Below, piece by piece: positions 23,703 to 31,931 of a DNA stretch of 48,555 nt. Position numbers and translations under genes: made by a program. The notes below the pieces were generated by a model. That model saw nothing but the letters and a program-made list of their open reading frames with translations. It made no database searches and had not been told where the DNA came from. The DNA comes from a bacterium (GTDB lineage: Bacteria; UBP6; UBA1177): the NCBI GenBank assembly GCA_017645765.1, contig JAGCNV010000077.1:1-48555 (forward strand). The letters run 5' to 3'. Each line of letters starts with the position of its first letter. The first letter of the stretch is position 1.

Positions 23703-24950
23703 CTATTTTTTTATTGCTGAAATTATTCCCGAAATATCGTCTTTGTCGAAAAGAGTCTGCTCTCTCGTCGCCATGTTTTTCATGAGGATTTTTCCGTTCG
23801 CCGCTTCGTCTTCACCGATCACGAATACGAATGAAGCGTTCGTCTTTTCAGCTTTCTGAAGCGCTTTTTTAAGTTTTTTAGGTTTATAATCTGCAAGGAA
23901 ACGGACATTTTCTTTCGACATTTTTTTAGTGAATTCAACAAGCTGCAGGACTGCTTCGTCGCAGAGCGCATATCCTGCCGAAAGAGGTTCTTCCTTGTAG
24001 AAATCTTCGGGAATTAGATCGAAAAGTCTCTCAAGTCCCATTGCGAAACCGGTTGCCGGAGTGTCGTTTCCGCCGATATCGCTGACAAGGTTGTCGTATC
24101 TGCCGCCGCCTGCGACTGCGTTTTGCGATCCCCCTGTTTTCGCAACGATCTCGAACGCCGTTTTTGTGTAGTAGTCAAGCCCTCTTACGATGAAAGGATC
24201 GAGAACGAACGGCACGCCGAAAGCATGAAGCGCCTTCTGAAGCTCTTCAAAGTGGTTTTTGCAGTCGTCGCACAAGTAATCGGTCATTTTCGGCACGTCT
24301 GTGAAGCGGTTTTTCGGGTCGCACGCCTTGCAGTCAAGAAGACGCAGCGGATTGAGTTCAAGTCTTGTCCGGCAGTCTTCGCAGAGCTCGTCTTTCTTTG
24401 CCGAGAAGTATTCGATCAGTTTTTCGCGGTAAGCGGCACGGCAGTTCTTGCAGCCTATCGAATTGAGGTGGATTTCATAGTCGATCCCGAAGTGTTCGAG
24501 CACGCGCGATGCCGTGAAAATCATTTCAGCATCCATCTGCGGTGTTTCGTCGCCGAAAATCTCGACTCCGAACTGGTGAAACTGGCGGAAACGCCCTTTC
24601 TGGGGACGCTCGTATCTGAAAAACGGCGCAATGTAGAACGCTTTGAAAGGTGCCGGATAGTTGATTCCTATGCCGTGTTCGACGAAAGCTCTGACGACGC
24701 TCGCGGTTCCTTCAGGTCTCATCGCGACATGTCTTCCTTTCTTGTCGAGGAAATCGTACATCTCCTTTTTGACGACGTCCGTGGTCTCTCCGACACCGCG
24801 CTTGAAAAGGGCGATCTCTTCAAGGATCGGCGTTCTGAATTCCCCGAAATTCGCCGCAGCCATCATCTTTTTTATATCTTCTTCCATTTTTCCCCAGCGG
24901 AAAGCCTTTTCGCCGAAGAGGTCGTTCATCCCTTTGATTGCCGAAATCAT
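23703..24950 (-). CDS. hisS: histidyl-tRNA synthetase
   Basis: HisRS charges tRNA-His in the cytoplasm. The 415-residue class II synthetase shows KGMNDLFGEKAFRW at the N-terminus, motif 2 around RPEGTASVVRAF and RYERPQKGRFRQFHQFGVEIFG, and the histidine-specific LDYYTKTAFEI and AGGGRYDNL blocks followed by motif 3 (TGFAMGLERL). Residues about 160-230 hold pairs of cysteines (CKNC, CEDC, CKAC, CDDC), as in many bacterial HisRS with a Zn-ribbon-like insertion. The C-terminal anticodon-binding domain is complete. A promoter is visible at 24985-25012. The cognate tRNA-His is in the array at 37524-37599. Confidence 0.95.
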   Translation of the reverse strand: MISAIKGMNDLFGEKAFRWGKMEEDIKKMMAAANFGEFRTPILEEIALFKRGVGETTDVVKKEMYDFLDKKGRHVAMRPEGTASVVRAFVEHGIGINYPAPFKAFYIAPFFRYERPQKGRFRQFHQFGVEIFGDETPQMDAEMIFTASRVLEHFGIDYEIHLNSIGCKNCRAAYREKLIEYFSAKKDELCEDCRTRLELNPLRLLDCKACDPKNRFTDVPKMTDYLCDDCKNHFEELQKALHAFGVPFVLDPFIVRGLDYYTKTAFEIVAKTGGSQNAVAGGGRYDNLVSDIGGNDTPATGFAMGLERLFDLIPEDFYKEEPLSAGYALCDEAVLQLVEFTKKMSKENVRFLADYKPKKLKKALQKAEKTNASFVFVIGEDEAANGKILMKNMATREQTLFDKDDISGIISAIKK

Positions 24951-24984
24951 TGCGTTTCTCCAATATAAACAACAAAAACGGGCG

Positions 24985-25012
24985 ATGGTAGCACAAAAAC
25001 TTAAATTTTCAA
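24985..25012 (-). promoter_or_regulatory. sigma70-type promoter for hisS with GC-rich discriminator
   Basis: TTGAAA (25007-25012) and TACCAT (24985-24990) are 16 bp apart on the minus strand. The discriminator reads CGCCCG, as at other translation-related promoters in this window. Confidence 0.5.
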
Positions 25013-25016
25013 TCTT

Positions 25017-25078
25017 AAGGTTTAAGGTCTAAGGTCCTTAAGGTCCTTAAGGTCCCTAAGGACTTTAAGAACCCTAAA
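25017..25078. repeat. 9-bp periodic TTAGGGACC-type repeat
   Basis: On the minus strand the sequence after the nucleotidase stop reads TTAGGGTTC, TTAAAGTCC, TTAGGGACC, TTAAGGACC, TTAAGGACC, TTAGACC. The 9-bp period is clear, and CCTTAAGG palindromes allow several hairpin registers. A related but longer array is at 37935-38045. It occupies the whole gap between the nucleotidase stop and the hisS promoter. Confidence 0.6.
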
Positions 25079-25080
25079 CT

Positions 25081-26502
25081 TTACTCTTTAACAAGTTTTT
25101 CCCAGGCCTCTTCCAGAGTAAGTCCTTTTTTCGACGATTCGATGAGATAGTTTTCAAGCGGAGTCCTCCAGCTGACGTTTGTCGTCACGCCCTGCGAATC
25201 GGTGAATCTGTAGCCGTCGCCGCCCTGATAGATGAAATCTGTCGTAATGATTTTGTATGTTTTCGAGTTGCCGATCTCTTTGCCGCCTATAAACCATTTT
25301 CCGTCTTTTTTTATTGCGCCGCAGTAGGCGTTTCCCGATTTTTCAATGTCGAAGATCAGGTCTTCGCCCTGAACTGTTGTGGCCTTGGCTATGAAGTTGT
25401 CGAACGGAAAGACCGAAAGAATGTCGCTTTTTTTGACATCTCCCGCTTTTATAGTGTCGCGGAATCCTCCAGGGTTGCTTATAGCTATGTCGTATCCCGG
25501 AAAAGCTCTGAGCATCGAGCAGGTGAAAAGTTTCTGCAAAGCCGGTGTCTCAAGCGGTTTTTCTGCTGAAATGAGCTTTTGTCCGGCCTTTTTTTCAAGC
25601 TGAGTCAGATATTTGTCGATAGTTTTCTTAACTTCGAGTGAACCGGTTGATTTTAAAGAAATTTCTCTTTTCAAAGGAACGATCTCGGCATTGACGACTT
25701 TTGAATTTTTCCCTTTTTTTTCGATCAGAACCCTTGCGTAACTCGGAAGATAACCTGCATTCTGGATGAAAAGTACGCCGTCTTCTTCTTCAATAGCTTC
25801 TTTGTGGTCGTGTGCCGTGAAGACGACTAAAGGTTTTTTCGCAAGTGCCGGAACCCATTTTTTCGCCTCGTTGTGCGATTCGTGAGCCACTATGATATTG
25901 AGATCGGCGTTTTCTTTGAAAATAGCGCGCAGAACGGTGTTCCCCGGTTTTGCGATCATCGATTCGACGAAAGGTCTTGACATGCTTATCCGTTTTACAT
26001 CCTCGGTTATTGCCGAAGCAAAAAGGATTTTTTCTTTTCCGGCGTAGATAACTGTGCCCGGATCAAAGAGGTTGTTCATATCTTTTGCGACGAGATTCGA
26101 GCATAGATACTGCATTTTTGCAGTGTTGGCGTTGTTTTTCAGTTCCTTTTCCCCGAAATCGAATTCGTGGTTGCCGAGCGCCGAGACTCTGTAGCCTAAA
26201 AGCCCCATGACTTCAGCCATTGAAGCGCCTTTGAAAAAGGTCGAAACGGCAGTTCCCGTGTAATTGTCGCCGCCCGAAAGTCTTATGACGGTGCAGTTTG
26301 TGCAGTTTTTCTCCTCATCCTCCCACATTTCGTAAAGGGCGACCCCTTTGTACCAGCCGTCGTTTTCGTATATGTGGCCGTGCTCGTCGTTTGTGTAGAG
26401 CAGAAGGATAGTCGAAGTTTCATCTTCCTGAAAAAATCCTCCGATCTGCGAGCATCCTGCAAAAACGACGATCAGAAACAGAACCCAGTATTTCTTAAGC
26501 AT
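25081..26502 (-). CDS. second UshA-like 5'-nucleotidase family lipoprotein
   Basis: The 473-residue lipoprotein (lipobox VFAGC, Cys16) has the metallophosphatase motifs LLYTNDEHGHIY, RLSGGDNYTGT and SALGNHEFDFG. The later metal-binding motifs are altered relative to the usual SHLG and GGHSH: here VAHESHN and FTAHDHKEA, still with the needed histidines. The C-terminal 5'-nucleotidase domain is present (AISNPGGFRDTIKAGDV, DILSVFPFDNF, FIYQGGDGYRF). It has no EF-hand-like insert, unlike the enzyme at 15603-17936, and is close to the normal family length. It stands alone between a 9-bp repeat array and the divergent barrel-gene array. Nucleotide or sugar-nucleotide hydrolysis at the cell surface is likely. 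Confidence 0.88.
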   Translation of the reverse strand: MLKKYWVLFLIVVFAGCSQIGGFFQEDETSTILLLYTNDEHGHIYENDGWYKGVALYEMWEDEEKNCTNCTVIRLSGGDNYTGTAVSTFFKGASMAEVMGLLGYRVSALGNHEFDFGEKELKNNANTAKMQYLCSNLVAKDMNNLFDPGTVIYAGKEKILFASAITEDVKRISMSRPFVESMIAKPGNTVLRAIFKENADLNIIVAHESHNEAKKWVPALAKKPLVVFTAHDHKEAIEEEDGVLFIQNAGYLPSYARVLIEKKGKNSKVVNAEIVPLKREISLKSTGSLEVKKTIDKYLTQLEKKAGQKLISAEKPLETPALQKLFTCSMLRAFPGYDIAISNPGGFRDTIKAGDVKKSDILSVFPFDNFIAKATTVQGEDLIFDIEKSGNAYCGAIKKDGKWFIGGKEIGNSKTYKIITTDFIYQGGDGYRFTDSQGVTTNVSWRTPLENYLIESSKKGLTLEEAWEKLVKE

Positions 26503-26571
26503 CGAAAACTCCTGATAAAAGCCAAAAACAGCGGATAATACCCGAAAACGGCAATATGTAAAATCTGCGAC

Positions 26572-26600
26572 TTGATTTTTTCATGCGGTTTGTGTATAAA
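26572..26600 (+). promoter_or_regulatory. sigma70-type promoter for the six-gene barrel array
   Basis: TTGATT (26572-26577) and TATAAA (26595-26600) are 17 bp apart, 52 bp upstream of the first gene. No other convincing promoter is seen in the 9-14 bp gaps between the six genes, so one transcript is likely. Confidence 0.5.
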
Positions 26601-26652
26601 AACTGTGCCGTTGAGATTGTTGGATAAGGAAAATAGAATTCCGGAGGTTGTT

Positions 26653-27507
26653 ATGAAAAAAATCTTTTTGTTTTTCGTAATTTTTATGTTTTTCGGTGTT
26701 CTGACGGCGCAGGAAGCGCAGAACGAGCAGGCTGCCGCGCAGACTGAGGAAAAAGCGGCTGCGGAAGAAGTTAAAGAAGTGACCGAAGCAGCTCCAGCAG
26801 AGGCTCCTGCTGCGGAAAATCAGGAAACCGAAGCGCAGAACGCACCTCAGGAAGAAAAAACTGAACCTGAAGCAGCTGAAAAACAGCCGGAACCTGAGCC
26901 GGAAAAGGCAGAACCCGAAACTCCTGTGCAACCGGCCGCACCTGCGGAACCCGCAAAGACAGAACCCGAACAACCTGAAACAGCAGCGGCGCAATCAGTA
27001 TGCGAACCTGTTCAGCAAGAGGAAAAACCTTCGAAAATGTTCTATCAGCCTTCCATTGGTATCGGAGTCGGCGCTTCGATTTTCAGTCTGAGAATCAACA
27101 ACGACATAGATTTTCTCCTGAAACACACGAAAGACGGTACGAATGTCTATATGGGCCTTGAGATCGACTTCAGATACAGCCCTTACCTTGACGACCACGC
27201 GATTTACGAGATTCCGGTTCAGGTGAACCTTGCTGTCGATTTCCCGGTGGTGCACAGAAATATCAGCCGCCTCGCACTGTGGTTCTCGGCCGGGATCGAT
27301 CTCGCGATAGGATACCTTTTCTATTACGACTACGATGACGACGACTGGGATGACAGCAAAGACAGGGACACGATGTTCAGAGTCATGCCGGCATGGGGCA
27401 TGGGGGTTACGATGCTTTTCAGGAACGATGTTACTCTGAAACTCGGTTTTGACAGTTTCTACGGCAAATATCCGGATATCATCTGTGCGGCGGGCTACCG
27501 TTTTTAA
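26653..27507 (+). CDS. array barrel protein 1, with long Pro/Glu/Ala periplasmic spacer
   Basis: The 284-residue product starts at ATG 26653 after GGAGG. Signal peptide (MKKIFLFFVIFMFFGVLTAQ) is followed by about 105 residues of Pro, Glu, Ala and Gln (PEPEPEKAEPETPVQPAAP-like), reminiscent of the rigid spacer of TonB, but there is no TonB domain. The last 150 residues are a beta-barrel with the array signatures: YQPSIGIGVGASIF, NVYMGLEIDFRYSP, IPVQVNLAVDF, MPAWGMGVTMLF, FYGKYPDI and C-terminal AAGYRF. The terminal Phe is the usual signal for outer-membrane assembly by BamA. Only this first copy has the long spacer. Function unknown. Confidence 0.8.
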   Translation: MKKIFLFFVIFMFFGVLTAQEAQNEQAAAQTEEKAAAEEVKEVTEAAPAEAPAAENQETEAQNAPQEEKTEPEAAEKQPEPEPEKAEPETPVQPAAPAEPAKTEPEQPETAAAQSVCEPVQQEEKPSKMFYQPSIGIGVGASIFSLRINNDIDFLLKHTKDGTNVYMGLEIDFRYSPYLDDHAIYEIPVQVNLAVDFPVVHRNISRLALWFSAGIDLAIGYLFYYDYDDDDWDDSKDRDTMFRVMPAWGMGVTMLFRNDVTLKLGFDSFYGKYPDIICAAGYRF

Positions 27508-27516
27508 GTGCTTTTT

Positions 27517-28137
27517 ATGAAGAAGTTATTTTTCTTTTTCACATTTTTTTTCTTTTTCGCTTTTTTAGTTGCCGAAGATGTGAAAACCGGCACATTGGTT
27601 GAAGAGGGGACGGCGGAGTCCGAAAAAGTTCCCGAAGACGAGCGGGAAGCTGAAACCAAAGATGAGCCGGAATGGTTTTATGTCCAGCCAGCTTTGGGAA
27701 TTGAAACTGGCAACGTGTTTTTCGCGACAGTCATAAATCTGGATATAGATTTTCTTGTAGGCCGGACGAAAAGGAAAAACAACATCTATCTCGGTTTTGA
27801 TTTGGGAATGACAACTACTCCGATTGATCATTTCTATGCCGTTCCTGTTCAGGCTAACATCAGTTTTGATTTCAAACAGAAAGATCCGAACCTGAATTTT
27901 GTGAGCCTGTGGATGTCGCTCGGAATCAATTTAAATTTCTGGTCATATCGGGAACATTCAGGCTGGATGGGGGTTTCTGCCGCATGGAGAACCGGTCTCG
28001 ACATTGTTTTTGCGAAGGATGTCGTGATAAAAGTCGGTCTTGACAAATCTCCGTGGGCTTTGCTGAACAAATATAATAGTGGTAACGTCCGCGGATTGTA
28101 TCTGAGTTTTATGATTGCTTTGGGTTACAGGTTTTAG
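27517..28137 (+). CDS. array barrel protein 2
   Basis: The 206-residue product starts at ATG 27517, nine bases after the preceding stop, with no strong ribosome binding site, so translational coupling is likely; a GTG at 27508 would only add residues before a normal signal peptide. The mature N-terminus is short and acidic. The barrel shows VQPALGIETGNVFF, NNIYLGFDLGMT, VPVQANISFDF, AAWRTGLDIVF and the C-terminal ALGYRF. It differs from its neighbours near the end, where a KYNSGNVRGLYLS segment replaces the FYGKYP element. Confidence 0.78.
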   Translation: MKKLFFFFTFFFFFAFLVAEDVKTGTLVEEGTAESEKVPEDEREAETKDEPEWFYVQPALGIETGNVFFATVINLDIDFLVGRTKRKNNIYLGFDLGMTTTPIDHFYAVPVQANISFDFKQKDPNLNFVSLWMSLGINLNFWSYREHSGWMGVSAAWRTGLDIVFAKDVVIKVGLDKSPWALLNKYNSGNVRGLYLSFMIALGYRF

Positions 28138-28146
28138 GGGAGTGTT

Positions 28147-28740
28147 ATGAAAAAAATCGCGATATGTTTGATAATATTCCTCTTTTCATTTGTCGTTACG
28201 GCGCAAACAGCGGAAAATGAGACGAAAACCGGCGTAAACAGCGGACCAGTCGCATCGGAAGGTGATGTCTCCGAAGCTGAAGAGGCTCCTTCAAAGTTTT
28301 ATGTCCAGCCCGCTTTGGGAGTAGGAACAGGGATGTCCATTTTCCGGACCAATGCGGCTCTGGATATAGATTTTCTCCTGAAACAGTCTAAGGGTGCCCG
28401 CGGTTACATGGGTTTTGATATTGATTTGAGATACATGACTATAGTCTGGGACGGCGATGTTGAGCTTGCTTTGCAGCTGAATACCGTCATCGATATTGAC
28501 GTGAACAACGATCCGCGCATGAAATCGGTTAGTTTCTGGGGTTCGGCGGGACTTCTCCTATATTTCGATAAAAATGACGATGATTATAAAAGCTGGGGAG
28601 GTTATTCTTTGGTTCTGCATCCGGCATGGGGAATCGGAACCGATCTTGTCTTCAGAAACGGAATGATACTTAAAATCGGTATAGACGGATTTCAAGGCAA
28701 ATATCCCGATCTGACTCTTGCGGTAGGTTACCGCTTTTAA
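28147..28740 (+). CDS. array barrel protein 3
   Basis: The 197-residue product starts at ATG 28147 behind GGGGAG. After the signal peptide and about 30 acidic residues come the family motifs: VQPALGVGTGMSIF, LDIDFLLKQSKG, GYMGFDIDLRYM, LHPAWGIGTDLVF, FQGKYPDLTLAVGYRF. It is most like copies 1 and 6 in the last motif. The predicted strands are separated by short turns and one longer Asp-rich loop (KNDDDY). Confidence 0.78.
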   Translation: MKKIAICLIIFLFSFVVTAQTAENETKTGVNSGPVASEGDVSEAEEAPSKFYVQPALGVGTGMSIFRTNAALDIDFLLKQSKGARGYMGFDIDLRYMTIVWDGDVELALQLNTVIDIDVNNDPRMKSVSFWGSAGLLLYFDKNDDDYKSWGGYSLVLHPAWGIGTDLVFRNGMILKIGIDGFQGKYPDLTLAVGYRF

Positions 28741-28749
28741 AGTTATTTT

Positions 28750-29307
28750 ATGAAAAAACTGCTTCTCTTTTTCACATTTTTTCTCTTTTTCGGATTTTTA
28801 AGTGCGGAAGATTCACGTGAAACAATCGAAAAACCGAAGAAATTCTTTTTTCAGGCTGCTGCAGGGGTGCTTACCGGCATCAATTTAAATGTGGCCGCCA
28901 ATTTTGATTTCGGTTTCCTGGTTTTCCACTCTCCGGCAGGAAACAATCTCTATCTCGGTTTTGAAACCGATTTCAGATATGCAATGAAAAACTGGATAGT
29001 TGACGATTACGATGACTACAATATTTTCGAAATTCCTGTTCAGGCGCACCTGACGGTCGATTTTAAAAACAAAAATCCGCTTGTTCCCTATCTTTCGATG
29101 TGGTTTTCGATAGGGAGTGAAATTTTGTTGGAAAGTGAAGCCGACAGTCCGTATGACAAAAAGAGATTCAAAGGCGCGAGAGCGGCAGCGGCATGGGGGA
29201 CAGGGCTAAACCTTGTGCTTAAAGACAGCGTTGTTTTCAAAACGGGAATTGAGGGGTATAAAGGAATGTATCCCGTCCTGCTTTTTGCTTTGGGTTACAG
29301 ATTTTAG
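28750..29307 (+). CDS. array barrel protein 4
   Basis: The 185-residue product, the shortest of the six, starts at ATG 28750 nine bases after the previous stop, with a weak ribosome binding site. The signal peptide (MKKLLLFFTFFLFFGFLSAE) is followed almost at once by the barrel: FFQAAAGVLTGINL, NNLYLGFETDFRYA, IPVQAHLTVDF, AAAWGTGLNLVL, YKGMYPVLLFALGYRF. An Asp/Tyr-rich loop (DDYDDYN) precedes the IPVQ strand. Confidence 0.78.
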   Translation: MKKLLLFFTFFLFFGFLSAEDSRETIEKPKKFFFQAAAGVLTGINLNVAANFDFGFLVFHSPAGNNLYLGFETDFRYAMKNWIVDDYDDYNIFEIPVQAHLTVDFKNKNPLVPYLSMWFSIGSEILLESEADSPYDKKRFKGARAAAAWGTGLNLVLKDSVVFKTGIEGYKGMYPVLLFALGYRF

Positions 29308-29321
29308 AGGGTTCGGAGTTT

Positions 29322-29894
29322 ATGAGAAAAGTTCTCGTTTTTTCAGCTATACTTTTTGTTTTCGGCACTTTTTTCGCGAAAACAGAAACAACTGAGAGCG
29401 GTAGTGCTGAAACTGACCGGTTTTATATCCAGCCTGTTCTGGCGGCCGGCATGATTTTCGGCGGAGAGCGTTATGTTTCAGGCTCATTCAATGCTTCGCT
29501 CAAAACGGAATTTCTCGTTTCACGACCGGGCAGAATCACCGATATCTATGTCGGAGCTGATATCGGCTTCAAGTACAACAACTCACTTTATCAGACTTGG
29601 GATGTGCCGCTACTTTTCAATGTTGCTTTTGACTTCATGACCGATTCTAGGGAGGGAATTCCCGAACATATAGGTTTTTGGCTTGCAATCGGGGTCGCGT
29701 GCGGAAAATATGATGAGGACTCAGTTTTTGATTATGATCCCGGCGATCCGGATCATCCTTATGTTCAGTTTGACTTCGCGTGGGCGTTCGGTCTGGAGGC
29801 GAAATTCAGGAACCGTCTCGTCGTTCAGCTTTCAGCGAGGAGTTTTGCCGCTGGCAAAGTGGTCCCGATGGCCGGTATCGGTTACAGATTTTAG
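29322..29894 (+). CDS. array barrel protein 5, the most divergent copy
   Basis: The 190-residue product starts at ATG 29322 behind GGAG. It keeps the general plan (IQPVLAAGMIFGG, DIYVGADIGFKYN, VPLLFNVAFDF, FAWAFGLEAKF and MAGIGYRF) but has lost the DFLL and FYGKYP elements, and its loop is DYDPGDPDHPY. It has drifted further than the other copies, which suggests an older duplication or a different ligand. Confidence 0.76.
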   Translation: MRKVLVFSAILFVFGTFFAKTETTESGSAETDRFYIQPVLAAGMIFGGERYVSGSFNASLKTEFLVSRPGRITDIYVGADIGFKYNNSLYQTWDVPLLFNVAFDFMTDSREGIPEHIGFWLAIGVACGKYDEDSVFDYDPGDPDHPYVQFDFAWAFGLEAKFRNRLVVQLSARSFAAGKVVPMAGIGYRF

Positions 29895-29906
29895 GCGGAG
29901 AGTTTT

Positions 29907-30479
29907 ATGAAGAAGCTGCTACTCTTTTTTGCGATGATATTTTTCACAGCGGCTCTGAGCGCCGCCGACGGCACGCCTGTTCCGGCGGAAAGCGGGGAAA
30001 AACCTGTAAACCCGGTCTATTTTCAGGGAACTCTCGGTTTTGCGACAGGCTCTTCGCTTTTTTCTCTGAGCACCGATTTCAACCTAGGTTTTCTTGTGGC
30101 GCACACAAAGAGAGAAAACAACATCTACCTCGGGATAGACGCCGATTTCAGATATAATCCTTACAAGGAGCACGAACATTCGATAGAAGCGCCGCTCCAG
30201 CTCAATTTCGCTGTCGATTTCAAGATGAAAAATGTCGGACTTCAGTATTCTGGATTCTGGATCTCAGGCGGAGTCGATCTCACTTACGGAGTCGATTGCG
30301 CGACAGACAGCCACTATCGTACGGTTTCGCCTTCGTGGCAGAAAAAATTCAGACTGAAACCTGCATGGGCTGCCGGCGGCAACTTTGTTTTCAAGTACAA
30401 TATAGTTTTGAGAACAGCGCTTTACGGGTTCTACGGAAAATATCCGAATGTTCTTATTGCCGTCGGTTACCGTTTTTAA
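29907..30479 (+). CDS. array barrel protein 6
   Basis: The 190-residue product starts at ATG 29907 behind GGAGAG. The barrel motifs are FQGTLGFATGSSLF, FNLGFLVAHTKRENNIYLG, ADFRYNPY, APLQLNFAVDF, KPAWAAGGNFVF and FYGKYPNVLIAVGYRF. The HTKR.NNIYLG segment is shared closely with copies 1 and 2. The stop lies one base from the end of the convergent mpg gene, closing the array. Confidence 0.78.
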   Translation: MKKLLLFFAMIFFTAALSAADGTPVPAESGEKPVNPVYFQGTLGFATGSSLFSLSTDFNLGFLVAHTKRENNIYLGIDADFRYNPYKEHEHSIEAPLQLNFAVDFKMKNVGLQYSGFWISGGVDLTYGVDCATDSHYRTVSPSWQKKFRLKPAWAAGGNFVFKYNIVLRTALYGFYGKYPNVLIAVGYRF

Positions 30480-30480
30480 T

Positions 30481-31074
30481 CTAAAATTTGGAGACGAATC
30501 TGTTTCCTTCGATGTATTTGCGCCATGGTTTGTCCTTAAATTCACCGGCGTAGTCGATGTTTATCCGCGGCGCGGAAACTATGTTGAAATCGGGGAGAGC
30601 GGGATTTTTTTCGAGAAAGAGTTCTTTTCCGCTCACGAGGTCGCATCCGTTGAGGCTTTTGTCAAGAAGGAGCGCTTTCGCAAGTTTGCCGGGGCCGTTC
30701 GTGAGATCGGTTTCCTTGACGATCCCTTTGCGGTTCGACCTGATCAGATCGAGTCCTTTGACCGGCTCGACTGCGCGGATAAGGACAGCCTGCGGATCGT
30801 CTTTCGGCGCGGAAACGACATTGAGGCAGAAGTTCATCCCGTAAATCATGTAGATGTAGGCGTGTCCGCCCGGCAGAAACATCGCCTCGGTCCTTTCGGT
30901 GCGCCGTCCTCCGAAAGTGTGACAGCCTTTGTCAAGAACGCCGCAGTAAGCCTCGGTTTCGACGATTTTTGTGACGATTCTGCCGGCAGCGGTCTCTCTC
31001 ACAAGAAAGTGGCCGAGCAGATCTTCCGCGACGCTGAGAGCGCCTCTCATGAAAAAAGAGCGTGGAAAACGCAT
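30481..31074 (-). CDS. mpg: DNA-3-methyladenine glycosylase (AAG/MPG family)
   Basis: The enzyme removes alkylated bases such as 3-methyladenine to start base-excision repair. The 197-residue product has the family order: ARxLLG-like AEDLLGHFLVR, IVETEAYCG with the catalytic glutamate, KGCHTFGGRRTERTEAMF, the YIYMIYGMNFCLNVVS block, VLIRAVEPV, TNGPGKLAKAL and a closing PRINIDYAGEFKDKPWRKYI. Length and domain are complete. It is the only DNA-repair gene in the window, is convergent with the last array barrel gene, and is divergent from adk. Confidence 0.93.
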   Translation of the reverse strand: MRFPRSFFMRGALSVAEDLLGHFLVRETAAGRIVTKIVETEAYCGVLDKGCHTFGGRRTERTEAMFLPGGHAYIYMIYGMNFCLNVVSAPKDDPQAVLIRAVEPVKGLDLIRSNRKGIVKETDLTNGPGKLAKALLLDKSLNGCDLVSGKELFLEKNPALPDFNIVSAPRINIDYAGEFKDKPWRKYIEGNRFVSKF

Positions 31075-31200
31075 GAAAACTCCGTTAAAACAAACCGTTA
31101 AAGACGCCGGAATTTACGGCAAAGCAAAAAAATTTCCTAATTTTTTCTATGTTGTATAGTCGCCCGTTTTAATTTTTTTGTTTTTTTTAAGGAGGAAAAC

Positions 31201-31773
31201 ATGATCAACATCGCTCTTTTCGGAGTTCCGGGAGCAGGAAAAGGAACACAGGCACAGCTTCTCAAAGAACATTTCAACCTTTGCCACATTTCGACAGGAG
31301 AGCTTATCCGTCAGGAGATCCGCGGCGGAACCGAACTCGGCAAAAAGGCGAAAGCTATCATCGACAGAGGCGAACTTCTTGACGACGCAATCATTTCCGA
31401 CATGTTCAAAAGCGAACTCAAAAAGAATATCGGCGGCAACGGATTCCTTTTCGACGGTTATCCGAGAACGCTGAAACAGGCTGAAATTTTCGATAATATG
31501 CTGAGAGAACTCGGTCTTAAGCTTGACTGCATGGTAGAGATCCTTCTTTCGGAAGAGGAATCGACGAAAAGAATTCTCAAGAGAGCAGAGATCGAAGGAA
31601 GATCCGACGACAACCCCGAAACCGTTAAAGCACGTTTCGAAGAATACCGCGGCAAAACAGCTCCGATCGCGGACCACTACAAAAAACTCGGTCTTTACAA
31701 GAGCGTTGACGGCTTCGGAAAGATCGAAGACATCCAGAAAAAGATCGTTGAAATCATAGAAAACATTCATTAA
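31201..31773 (+). CDS. adk: adenylate kinase, short-LID type
   Basis: Adk interconverts ATP, AMP and ADP. The 190-residue product begins after a strong AAGGAGG. It has the P-loop GVPGAGKGTQ at residues 8-17, the AMP-binding HISTGELIRQEI and GFLFDGYPRTLKQAE segments, and then RAEIEGRSDDNPETVKARF, which shows the short LID without the Zn-finger insertion, as in eukaryotic cytosolic and some bacterial enzymes. A possible -10 TATAGT at 31155-31160 is followed by CGCCCG, as at other housekeeping promoters here; the -35 is poor. The gene is followed by an octamer repeat and tRNA-Leu. Confidence 0.95.
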   Translation: MINIALFGVPGAGKGTQAQLLKEHFNLCHISTGELIRQEIRGGTELGKKAKAIIDRGELLDDAIISDMFKSELKKNIGGNGFLFDGYPRTLKQAEIFDNMLRELGLKLDCMVEILLSEEESTKRILKRAEIEGRSDDNPETVKARFEEYRGKTAPIADHYKKLGLYKSVDGFGKIEDIQKKIVEIIENIH

Positions 31774-31775
31774 GC

Positions 31776-31882
31776 TGTCATTTGCCGCCTGTTTTTCTGT
31801 CGATATTTCGAAATTTCGATATTCCGATATATCGAACGGCGGCAATTCGACACGGCGGCATCGAAAAGATTCTTAAATGACA
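31776..31882. repeat. octamer-periodic repeat element with nested inverted ends
   Basis: TGTCATTT (31776-31783) and AAATGACA (31875-31882) form outer inverted ends. Inside are GCCGCC (31784-31789) and two GGCGGC copies, around an 8-bp series: TCGATATT, TCGAAATT, TCGATATT, CCGATATA, TCGAACGG. The same unit and GC-rich ends occur at 14255-14314. The element starts two bases after the adk stop, so it may help end adk transcription. Confidence 0.65.
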
Positions 31883-31890
31883 ATCGAAAT

Positions 31891-31918
31891 TTGACTTTCA
31901 ACCGTTTTTCCGTATTAT
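31891..31918 (+). promoter_or_regulatory. promoter for tRNA-Leu(CAA)
   Basis: TTGACT (31891-31896) and TATTAT (31913-31918) are 16 bp apart and lie 13 bp before the tRNA. The discriminator is ACCGCCCG. Confidence 0.7.
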
Positions 31919-31931
31919 ACCGCCCGATTTT

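Noticed and set aside
24123-24968. 281-codon plus-strand frame
   Set aside because: It is antisense to hisS, whose motifs are unambiguous.
25017-25078. CRISPR array
   Set aside because: The 9-bp repeats have no spacers between them and no cas genes are present.
26653-27507. TonB-like energy transducer
   Set aside because: The Pro/Glu-rich spacer resembles TonB, but the C-terminus is a beta-barrel ending in GYRF, with a cleavable signal peptide instead of a membrane anchor.
31147-31845. 232-codon minus-strand frame
   Set aside because: It is antisense to adk, which has a P-loop and a strong ribosome binding site.
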